This document shows positions 7,961 through 14,704 of a stretch of 64,000 nt of DNA, in pieces. Below the pieces are notes generated by a model. The model saw only the letters and a list, made by a program, of their open reading frames with translations, searched no databases and was not told where the DNA came from. The position numbers were made by a program, and so were the translations under genes. The DNA is taken from the NCBI RefSeq assembly GCF_001905505.1, contig NZ_LIPG01000005.1, positions 248,001-312,000 of the forward strand, written 5' to 3'. This DNA is from Streptomyces sp. CB02058 (GTDB taxonomy: Bacteria; Actinomycetota; Actinomycetes; Streptomycetales; Streptomycetaceae). Each line of letters begins with the position of its first letter. Position 1 is the first letter of the stretch.

Positions 7961-9060
7961 GGCGCCAAGCCTGTCACGTGGTCCGTCAGAGGCAGGACGG
8001 CCTGTACCGCGAAGCCGCTGCCGGCGTCGACACGCAGGGTTCCCCCGAGGGCCGTGACGCGCTCGCGCATACCGGTCAGGCCGTGCCCCTCCGTGAGGGC
8101 CGCCGTTGAGCGCCCGTCGTCGGTGACCCGCACCGCCAGGGTTCGCGGCCGGGCCTGTATCCGGATGGTGAGGCGCCCCGCGTCGGAGTGGCGCAGGGTG
8201 TTGACCACGGCCTCCTGGACGACCCGGTAGGCCGTGAGCGCCTGGGCCGCCGGAACGGCCTCGGGGTCGCCCTCCGAGACGTAGCTCACCTCCAACCCGG
8301 CGGCCTCGGCCTGCGCGACCAGTCCGGAGACGGACTCCAAGCCGTGTTGCGGCACGTCGCGGAGCTCACCCACGAACGTCTTCAGGTCGGTCATGGCCTG
8401 CTTGCGCACGGCGATCGCGGTGCGCAGGGCGGCGCGCGCCTCCTCGGGCGAATCGTCCAGGGCCTCGACGGCGACGTTCAGGTGGACGCCGACGACGGCC
8501 AGCGTATGGGCGACCACGTCGTGAACCTCCCGGGAGATGGTCAGGCGCTGCTCGACGAGCCGGGTCTGTTCCAGTTGCAGGAGACGGGCCTGGTGTTCGG
8601 CCCGCCAACGGCCGTACTGGCGCCAGGAACTCGCCGCGGCCGACACCAGGGCCAGCCAGAGCAGCTCGACGCCCCCTCGGGCGAGGACTTCGGAGGCGTC
8701 GAGCCCTTGCAGGGCCACGCCGCATGTCAAGGTGAGGGCGCCGACGGCGGCGGCCCGGACCGGGCGGCTGAGCGCGGCGGTGAACAGGGCGACGGTCAGC
8801 GGCCAGACGGCGCCGCCCTCGAACAGACCGGCACTTCGGTAGCCGACCAGCGCGGCGGCGGACAGGACGAGCACGAGCACGGGGCGGCGTCTGCGGACCA
8901 GCAGCAGGCCGCCCAGGATCACACCGAGGCCGAACGTGCCGTGCCACGTCGGCGGTGCGCCCATCGCGGCGGGACCCGCACCGACACCCACGGCGGTCAG
9001 CAGCGCAAGGGCCAGGTCCACCAGCCGGGGGTGCCACCCGGTCTGCGGACGGGGGCTCAC
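7957..9060 (-). CDS. Two-component sensor histidine kinase (HisKA_3 type)
   Basis: A 367-residue membrane kinase. The N-terminal 150 residues contain several hydrophobic segments without a large extracellular loop. They are followed by a dimerisation/phospho-acceptor helix with SREVHDVVAHTLAVVGVHL (the His of EVHDVVAH is the phosphorylation site) and a compact HATPase domain (VTDDGRSTAALTEGHGLTGMRERV). GTG at 9060 overlaps the stop codon of the DUF998 gene (GTGA). The much longer upstream reading is out of character. It belongs to the DesK/LiaS-like group that senses membrane or envelope state; the actual signal is unknown. Confidence 0.93.
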   Translation of the reverse strand: MSPRPQTGWHPRLVDLALALLTAVGVGAGPAAMGAPPTWHGTFGLGVILGGLLLVRRRRPVLVLVLSAAALVGYRSAGLFEGGAVWPLTVALFTAALSRPVRAAAVGALTLTCGVALQGLDASEVLARGGVELLWLALVSAAASSWRQYGRWRAEHQARLLQLEQTRLVEQRLTISREVHDVVAHTLAVVGVHLNVAVEALDDSPEEARAALRTAIAVRKQAMTDLKTFVGELRDVPQHGLESVSGLVAQAEAAGLEVSYVSEGDPEAVPAAQALTAYRVVQEAVVNTLRHSDAGRLTIRIQARPRTLAVRVTDDGRSTAALTEGHGLTGMRERVTALGGTLRVDAGSGFAVQAVLPLTDHVTGLAP

Positions 9061-9692
9061 TTGACGATGCCTGACGTCATGCGCCCCATCGTGCCCGACG
9101 CCGAGGGCCGTGACTGCGCCGAGGTGGCGGCCAGAGCCAGCCAGGCGAGATTCAGGACGAGGAGGATACGTTCGGCCAGACCCAGAGGAGCCGTGTGGGT
9201 GAGGGCCGCCCTGTCCACCATCGCCACGGCGAACAGCACGAAGGCCACCGACGACGCCCACGCGAGTACGGTCAGCCCGCGCGCCTTCGAGGCCCACGCC
9301 GGATCGCGCCGCCATACGACGGTCAGCCGGACGACAGCGGTCGCCAACGCGAGGAATCCCGCCCAGGCCGCGACTCCGTGCACCCCGTCGGAGACCGAGG
9401 GGCTGCTCCAGTTGCCCGGCGGGTCCGCCGGAAAGACAGCGGCGACGAGTACGCATCCCGCCCAGCAGCGCAGCAGCCACCCACCCCATCCATCGCCGGT
9501 GACGCGGACGGCCAGGGCCGCCGACCCGGCCGCGACCGCCAGCAGGCCGACGGTCACCAGCCAGCCGTGCGGCAGGTTGACGTACCTGCTGATCGTCTCG
9601 GCCAACGGGTCGTACCCCCTGTTGACCGCATCGGACACCGTGAAGGCGAGGACGGCGAGGGCGAAGCCCGCCAGAGAGAATGTCTTGGTCAT
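9057..9692 (-). CDS. DUF998 family membrane protein
   Basis: A 211-residue integral-membrane protein with about six hydrophobic segments (for example FALAVLAFTVSDAV, GLLAVAAGSAALAV, WAGFLALATAVVRL and ILLVLNLAWLALAA). The YDPLAETISRYV and VSDGVHGVAA patches are typical of DUF998. It is the first gene of a three-gene operon and its stop overlaps the kinase GTG. Function in the family is unknown; stable coupling to the kinase suggests an accessory sensor or a target. Confidence 0.8.
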   Translation of the reverse strand: MTKTFSLAGFALAVLAFTVSDAVNRGYDPLAETISRYVNLPHGWLVTVGLLAVAAGSAALAVRVTGDGWGGWLLRCWAGCVLVAAVFPADPPGNWSSPSVSDGVHGVAAWAGFLALATAVVRLTVVWRRDPAWASKARGLTVLAWASSVAFVLFAVAMVDRAALTHTAPLGLAERILLVLNLAWLALAATSAQSRPSASGTMGRMTSGIVK

Positions 9693-9864
9693 GGGGCCAG
9701 ACGGTAGGTCCGGCCTCCCCTCGGGAACATCGTCCCCGGGGCGTCTTTCGCGCCTGCGTCAGCGGAGTACACGGCTACTCCGATCGATGTACGTCGGGCC
9801 GACGCCCGACCGGCGGTGCGCTGTTCCCCATCACCGCGGCGGGCAGTCCCTCGGCGGCGCCACC

Positions 9865-9900
9865 CCGTGCGGAACGCGCACCGGTGTGCGTTCCGCACGG
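9865..9900. terminator. Long inverted repeat after the phospholipase-D-like gene
   Basis: Arms of 13 bases (CCGTGCGGAACGC and GCGTTCCGCACGG) enclose a self-complementary 10-base centre, so nearly all 36 bases can pair. It lies 19 bases past the stop of the phospholipase-D-like gene and before the convergent side, and is the expected position for a strong, T-less Streptomyces terminator. Confidence 0.7.
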
Positions 9901-9918
9901 CGGCGGGTCCGGGCGCTG

Positions 9919-11199
9919 TCAGCTCTTGCAGGCGGTCACGTTGTCGCTGGTGCCGGGCACGGCGGCGGACCGTGTGGCCTGGAAGTTGGACTCGAACGCG
10001 TCGAAGACCGCCGGGGTGGTGATGCGGAGCATGGCCTCGTCGTTGTTGCGCAGGGCCGGGCCGCTCCAGTTGTGACTGCCGGTGAACATCACCTTCTGGA
10101 CGGTGTCCGCGTACATGCCGTCGACCATCCAGTTCTTGGAGTGCACGATCCGGTTGGGCGTCTCGGCGCCGCCGTCGCCGTCGTCGTCGTGCTGGTAGCA
10201 GCGGTTCGTGATGCCGGAGACGCCGTGCAGGGCGTTCCAGGTGCCGGAGTCGCTCTCGCTGTAGACCAGATCGATCAGGCATCCCTGGCCCGCCAGCGCG
10301 CGCAGCTTGTCCGCGACGGCCTGCCGGGTGATCTTCAGCATCGCGGCGTGGACGGTGGTGCGGCGCGCGGTGCCCGCGGAGTCGGTCCAGCGACAGGTGA
10401 TGTTGTCCATCGCGTTGACCACGGTGTCCGTGGTCGCGTCGCTGCCCGCGCGGGGGAAGAAGTAGTACTTGTAGTCGCCCGCGTTGCCGTACGTGTAGGA
10501 CCAGGCGGTGCGGTTCTGGGCCGGGAGGCGGGTGAAGTAGTCCACGTATCCGTCGTACAGGGCGGTGTTGCCCGCCACGGTCACCGAACTGTTCCAGTAG
10601 CGCTTGTAGTTGGACGGCGTCAGGTTCGAGGTGAGCTGGACGACGACGTTCTTCTGGGCGCCGCCGCCGACGCTGCTCGCGAGCAGGAACTTGTTGTGGT
10701 TGATGCCCGTCGTCTCCGTACTGAGACACGAGCGGCCCTTGGCGCACAGGGCCACCCAGGAGGCGGCGGAGGTGCTGGTGCCGAGGCTGCTCTTCAGGAG
10801 GTCGTAGGAGGACGGGTACTCCAGGGTGCTCTCGTCGAGGACGACCTTGACGCTGACGCCCCGGGCCTTCGCGGCACCGAGGTCCGCGGCGACCGTCTCG
10901 TCCCACAGGTGGTACATCGCGAGCCGCAGGACCGAGCCGCTGTCCGCGTTCGCGATCACGGAGCGGACCTGGGTGAGGATGGCCTGCTGCTCGGCGGTGG
11001 TGCCGGCCGGCTTGTTGAACACCGGGGTGGTGGGAACGGTCGCCGCGTCGGCGGTCTGCGCGGGCGCGAGCAGCGCGGCCACGCAGGCGGCGACGGCGAG
11101 CAGCACGCCGGCCGCACGCTTGCCCGGCGCGGAGGAACGCGGGGAGGCGGACCACCGGGGCAGTGGCCACGGACGGGTTCTGGCGAGCGTCGATATCAT
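9919..11199 (-). CDS. Secreted phospholipase D-like protein
   Basis: A 426-residue exported protein of the PLD superfamily (phosphodiesterases acting on phospholipids or nucleic acids). A basic start plus the hydrophobic stretch AAGVLLAVAACVAALLAPA and a TADAAT cleavage region form a signal peptide. Two half-sites are visible: the second is canonical HxKx4D (HSKNWMVD) followed by FTGSHNWSGPALRNND. The first reads HNKFLLAS, with Ser where Asp is expected. Several Cys suggest disulphides outside the cell. ATG at 11199 has GAGGAAGG upstream. It is monocistronic with a strong terminator. The substrate is unclear. Confidence 0.85.
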   Translation of the reverse strand: MISTLARTRPWPLPRWSASPRSSAPGKRAAGVLLAVAACVAALLAPAQTADAATVPTTPVFNKPAGTTAEQQAILTQVRSVIANADSGSVLRLAMYHLWDETVAADLGAAKARGVSVKVVLDESTLEYPSSYDLLKSSLGTSTSAASWVALCAKGRSCLSTETTGINHNKFLLASSVGGGAQKNVVVQLTSNLTPSNYKRYWNSSVTVAGNTALYDGYVDYFTRLPAQNRTAWSYTYGNAGDYKYYFFPRAGSDATTDTVVNAMDNITCRWTDSAGTARRTTVHAAMLKITRQAVADKLRALAGQGCLIDLVYSESDSGTWNALHGVSGITNRCYQHDDDGDGGAETPNRIVHSKNWMVDGMYADTVQKVMFTGSHNWSGPALRNNDEAMLRITTPAVFDAFESNFQATRSAAVPGTSDNVTACKS

Positions 11200-11596
11200 C
11201 GTCGGCCTTCCTCTTTCGTCGAGCTTCCCGGCGGTGCTCCGTCCGGACCCGCCGGACCGTCAAACCGGCCCAGCAAAGCACGACTTCGGTAGGAGGACAG
11301 CCGGTTCAGGCACCGTGTCGCCGAGGCGTCGTGGCCGGTCGCCGTCGCGACGGGGTGAGCGCCCAGGACGGCCACCCGGCTCCGGCGAAGAGCAGTACGA
11401 GGAGCGTGACGCCACCATGACGGCGCCCTGGGTGGTGAAGGGCCTGGCGTGCGGGGTCCACGGAACCGGGTAACGTCTTTGTCATGTGATGTACGAGTGC
11501 GAGCGTGACGGACCCAGCGGACGTCCCCTCGACGTCGCCGCACCCGTCCCCCACCGTTGAGTCCGTAGATCACTTCGCATCATTCCGGGAGAACCC
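11200..11596. other. 397-base divergent intergenic region
   Basis: It separates the phospholipase-D-like gene (left, minus) from the DUF6243 gene (right, plus). Short readings here have no ribosome sites and no recognisable protein character. It should hold both promoters; I see no clear repeat or operator. Confidence 0.5.
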
Positions 11597-11812
11597 ATGA
11601 CCGTGAGCAAGAACATCAACAACCCCGTGGGCATGGGCGGCGGCCAGCGCAAGCGGCTGTCCCGTGCCGAGCGGCAGAACAACGGTCCGCACCGCAATCT
11701 CGACCGCAAGGGTGCCGCCGACCTGAAGGCGGAGCTGGTGCGCAAGATGCGCGAGAAGACGGGTGCGGCCGAGGGCGACGGGCAGACCGGCGACGAGACC
11801 TCGCAGAGCTGA
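11597..11812 (+). CDS. DUF6243 family protein
   Basis: A 71-residue highly charged, probably disordered protein starting MTVSKNINNPVGMGGGQRKR. The NNPVGMGGGQRKRLSRAERQ segment and the KAELVRKMREK helix are characteristic of this Streptomyces family of unknown function. GGGAG precedes the ATG by five bases. It stands alone, with a strong hairpin (11845-11879) downstream that is shared with the convergent deacetylase gene. Confidence 0.8.
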   Translation: MTVSKNINNPVGMGGGQRKRLSRAERQNNGPHRNLDRKGAADLKAELVRKMREKTGAAEGDGQTGDETSQS

Positions 11813-11844
11813 CGTGCCACCGCCGCAGAGCGGCACGCAAGCGG

Positions 11845-11879
11845 CAGGGCCCGGACCGCGACACGCGGTCCGGGCCCTG
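11845..11879. terminator. Bidirectional hairpin terminator
   Basis: A perfect 16-base stem (beginning CAGGGCCCGG) with a 3-base loop lies between the convergent DUF6243 and deacetylase genes. It has no T-run, as is common in Streptomyces. Confidence 0.8.
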
Positions 11880-11968
11880 ACGACTGTCCGGGGGCGCTTC
11901 GGTCGGCAGGCTGCCCGAGACCGTGATCTGCGTCCCCGGCTCCGCCCCGCCTGCTCCGTGCTCGTCGG

Positions 11969-12733
11969 TCAGCGTACGGGGAAGCCGAAGGAGTAGCCCT
12001 GCTCCTTGAGCCAGGGCAGCACCTCGCGCAGGGCCTCCAGGGTCTGGGAGCGTTCGCCTCCGGCGTCGTGGAAGAGGATGGTCGGCCCGTTGGAGATCTC
12101 GGTCTTGACGGTCTCGACCATGGTGGCCGCGCCGGGGTGCTCGAAGTCCTTGGTGTCGACGTTCCAGCCCAGCGGGCGCATGCCCCGGGACGCGGCGAGC
12201 TGCCTGCTGTACGGGGTGAAGGCGCCGCCGGGGGCCCGGTAGTACTGCGGCCGGACGCCGCCCGACGCCTCGGTGATCATGCGTTCGGCGTCCAGGATCT
12301 GCTGGGACTGGTACTCCTCGGACTTGGTGTCCATGGTGGTGTCGTGCGAGACCGTGTGGTCGCACAGCCGGTGCCCGTCCGCCACGACCTTCTTGACGAG
12401 GTCGGGGTAGGCCTTGGCCTGTGTGCCCACCATGCAGAAGGTGGCCTTCACCCCGTTGTCCTTGAGCAGTTGCAGCACCTGGGGTGTCCAGGCCGGGTCC
12501 GGTCCGTCGTCGATCGTGATGTTGACGCCCCGGTCACCTCGGTCCGACGCGTGCGCGATCTCCGCCGACACCTTGGCCGGGGTCTCCGGCGCCGCGGCCT
12601 GCGCCTGCGGCTGCCGTCCTCCGGCGGGGTCGGCCTGTGCGGTCCACACGGAGGTGGCCGCGGCCAGCGCCGTCACCCCGAGTCCCGCCGCGAGAAGCTT
12701 GCTGTGCCATCCCCTTCCCTTGTGCTTCGCCAT
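11969..12733 (-). CDS. Polysaccharide deacetylase family protein (NodB domain)
   Basis: A 254-residue exported hydrolase that should remove acetyl groups from chitin, peptidoglycan or related polymers. A basic start and the hydrophobic LLAAGLGVTALAAATSV segment form an export signal, followed by a Gln/Ala-rich linker. The NodB domain starts with NITIDDGPDP (catalytic/metal Asp75-Asp76); the metal His pair is HTVSH (126-130); the later RAPGG and LGWNVDTKD motifs are present. GDRG at 66-69 precedes the fold as in many Streptomyces members. Monocistronic. A divalent-metal-dependent mechanism is inferred from the conserved ligands. Confidence 0.92.
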   Translation of the reverse strand: MAKHKGRGWHSKLLAAGLGVTALAAATSVWTAQADPAGGRQPQAQAAAPETPAKVSAEIAHASDRGDRGVNITIDDGPDPAWTPQVLQLLKDNGVKATFCMVGTQAKAYPDLVKKVVADGHRLCDHTVSHDTTMDTKSEEYQSQQILDAERMITEASGGVRPQYYRAPGGAFTPYSRQLAASRGMRPLGWNVDTKDFEHPGAATMVETVKTEISNGPTILFHDAGGERSQTLEALREVLPWLKEQGYSFGFPVR

Positions 12734-12915
12734 GTCCGCCCGCCCCTTGCTGCCTCCGCCGATGCCGTGCCCTCATCAAGTCACACGAACACCGCTGTGA
12801 GCAGCCCCTGTTACGGATCGCGGACGAACCCGGGGGAGGCCGGCGACAAACGCGGGAGTTCCGCGACAGAGGGAGGGCGCGAGGGGCCGGGAGACGCGGG
12901 CCGGGCGGACGCGGA

Positions 12916-12943
12916 GGAGCCCGTCAGCATGCTGACGGGCTCC
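12916..12943. terminator. Perfect palindromic terminator
   Basis: A 28-base exact palindrome (14-base arms beginning GGAGCCCGTC) lies 30 bases downstream of the orphan 199-residue gene, in the right position to end its transcript. Confidence 0.7.
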
Positions 12944-12973
12944 CGCGAGGGCCGAGCTCAACCTGCGATCAGG

Positions 12974-13573
12974 TCAGATCGTCGGTGTGTCGTCGACGAT
13001 CTCCTTGTGCGGTTCGACCACGAACTTCCAGCCGTCGCTGGGCTCCAGGAAGCGCACCCGGGTCGGGTAGATGTCCAGGGCGCGGCGGTCGCGGTTCTGG
13101 TTGTTCGTGTTCTTCCGCGCCCGGGCCGGCTCCTCGTAGAGGTCGATCTTGACGTCCGGGACCTCGACGGTCTCCTCGCTCCAGCGCTGGACGATTCCCG
13201 CGCCGAAGGCATCCCGCGCGGCGGCGTAGAGCGAATCCAGGGATTCCTTGTTGCCGCCGGGAACGAAAAGGGCGAGGTTCAGGAGGACACCGGCACTCTG
13301 GAGAACCTCGATCTCTTCTCCCGCCTTGTCGGCGATCCAGATCCCGGGCTCATCGGAATTGTTCGGAAGGACATGAATTTCCTTCCCGAAGACCGTCCTC
13401 GCGACGAAGGACCCTCCTTCGAAATTCTTACCCGGCTCGGTGAGAAAAGCCGGGGCGTAGCAGTCGAGAGGGAGGCCGTCCATCTCCGCCGAGACGAAGA
13501 TGGCGTCCTGGAGGCCCAATTCAGCAACGTCTTCGGCCGTGAGACGTCGAGCCGTGACCTTCTCGGTATTCAC
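12974..13573 (-). CDS. Orphan hypothetical protein
   Basis: A 199-residue soluble, acidic protein without signal peptide or membrane segments; I do not recognise the family. The N-terminus (TARRLTAEDVAELGLQDAIF) is helical; the middle (GKEIHVLPNNSDEPGIWIAD) and end (IYPTRVRFLEPSDGWKFVVE) look beta-rich, with Lys/Asn-rich RARKNTNNQNRDRR between. Asn, Lys and Ile are more frequent than in neighbouring genes and the 5' half has more A/T, which suggests transfer or relaxed selection. GTG at 13573 follows GGGGAA. It has its own promoter region with a perfect palindrome and its own terminator. Confidence 0.75.
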   Translation of the reverse strand: MNTEKVTARRLTAEDVAELGLQDAIFVSAEMDGLPLDCYAPAFLTEPGKNFEGGSFVARTVFGKEIHVLPNNSDEPGIWIADKAGEEIEVLQSAGVLLNLALFVPGGNKESLDSLYAAARDAFGAGIVQRWSEETVEVPDVKIDLYEEPARARKNTNNQNRDRRALDIYPTRVRFLEPSDGWKFVVEPHKEIVDDTPTI

Positions 13574-13614
13574 GCCATTCCCCTTTTTTCGTGGCGTCCT
13601 GTAAATTCATTAGG

Positions 13615-13640
13615 ACTATATCATGGGGGTGTGACACCCC
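13615..13640 (-). promoter_or_regulatory. Promoter/operator of the orphan gene
   Basis: Reading the minus strand, TATAGT (complement of 13615-13620) is a good -10 element about 40 bases before the GTG. Just upstream, GGGGTGT-G-ACACCCC at 13626-13640 is a perfect 7-base inverted repeat, placed where a regulator would touch the -35 region. The region is unusually A/T-rich for this genome. Confidence 0.5.
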
Positions 13641-13764
13641 AGCTCCTTTACGCACCTCAACCCCCTCGAAAATACGGTGAACCTTTCGAGCGCTTTTCTG
13701 CACGAAACACCGGAACAAACCTGTCGGGGCGAGGATCGAAAAAGACCTCACGGTTCGGTATTCC

Positions 13765-13798
13765 CGGCAGCACCGGCAGCACCGGCAGCACCGGCAGC
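13765..13798. repeat. 9-base tandem repeat (3.8 copies)
   Basis: CGGCAGCAC is repeated three times plus seven bases in the 323-base gap between the orphan gene and the DUF1838 gene. The repeat is outside both coding regions. Apart from this and the promoter palindrome the gap shows nothing clear. Confidence 0.8.
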
Positions 13799-13896
13799 GG
13801 ACGAGCGGTGTGCGGGACCGTTCGTCCGTTCGTGGACGCGCCCGGTCCTGGCTGTTTTCCGCCCTGCCGGGACGGGGGTCGCGCAGAGTGGTTCCC

Positions 13897-14646
13897 ATGA
13901 CGACGACACCGGCAGGGCTGCTCCGCTCCTTCGCCCGCACCCGCGCCTCCCTCGACGGGGAGGAGGTCACGTACTGGTGGTCGGGCGACGTGTACTCCTG
14001 GGCACCCGACGAGCCCTACCAGCGCCTCTTCGGCTTCGAGGGGCTCAATGTCGCCCGCCTCGTCCAGGACACCGAGGCCGGTCCGGACGCGTACCGACTG
14101 CTCACCCGCGAAGCCGCGTTCTATCTGGACCCGGTGAGCCGCGAGATCCTGGAGACCTGGCAGGACCTGCCGGTGGTGCACGTCTGGAACGATCCGGCGA
14201 ACCAGAGGTGGCGTCCGTTCCCGATCCCTGTGACCGAGCTCGGTGGGCAGGTCTGCTTCAGCCTGGAGATCCCGCTGGCGTATCCGTCACCGCTGCCGGT
14301 GGCCCGGTACCCGGTGGAGTCGGCCGGGGACACGTACAAGGCCCTGGAGCTGTTCCAGTTCTTCGCCGACCGCGCGGACCTGGCCGGTTCGGCGCCCGGT
14401 GTCCCGGCCACCATGTCGTGGACCCGGATGTCCCCCTGGCTCCCGTGGATGGCCCAGGGGCAGCGGCCCGGCGGTCTCACGTTCCACTGCCGGGGCCGCA
14501 AGCTCGGCTCGTACGCCGAGGTCCCCGAGCGCACCCGCGCCTACATCGCCGACCGGCACCCGGAGTTCGCCCGGGCGCCGGAGGAGTGGAGCGAGCCGAA
14601 CGAGACCAGCTGGACGTACTACCGCACGCTCCACCCGCGCCGGTAG
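13897..14646 (+). CDS. DUF1838 family protein
   Basis: A 249-residue protein beginning MTTTPAGLLRSFAR. The body is rich in aromatic residues (EEVTYWWSGDVYSW, FGFEGLNVAR, SWTRMSPWLPWMAQG, TSWTYYRTLHP), which is the typical DUF1838 pattern. No signal peptide is seen, though many family members are exported. Function is unknown in the family. ATG at 13897 was chosen because upstream codons read through the repeat-rich gap. It is monocistronic, with a perfect 12-base stem terminator just downstream shared with the convergent gene. Confidence 0.75.
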   Translation: MTTTPAGLLRSFARTRASLDGEEVTYWWSGDVYSWAPDEPYQRLFGFEGLNVARLVQDTEAGPDAYRLLTREAAFYLDPVSREILETWQDLPVVHVWNDPANQRWRPFPIPVTELGGQVCFSLEIPLAYPSPLPVARYPVESAGDTYKALELFQFFADRADLAGSAPGVPATMSWTRMSPWLPWMAQGQRPGGLTFHCRGRKLGSYAEVPERTRAYIADRHPEFARAPEEWSEPNETSWTYYRTLHPRR

Positions 14647-14677
14647 CCGCACCGGGCTCCCATGGGCCCGGTGCGGC
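14646..14677. terminator. Bidirectional hairpin terminator
   Basis: A 12-base perfect stem (GCCGCACCGGGC / GCCCGGTGCGGC) with an 8-base loop lies between the convergent DUF1838 and phytase-like genes. Confidence 0.75.
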
Positions 14678-14704
14678 TGCCTCGTCGGGCGCGGGTTCCG
14701 CGGG

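Noticed and set aside
8188-11292. 1,034-codon open frame on the plus strand across the kinase, DUF998 and phospholipase-D-like genes
   Set aside because: It is antisense to three well-supported genes and its product is a low-complexity Gly/Val/Arg-rich shadow of G/C-rich codons.
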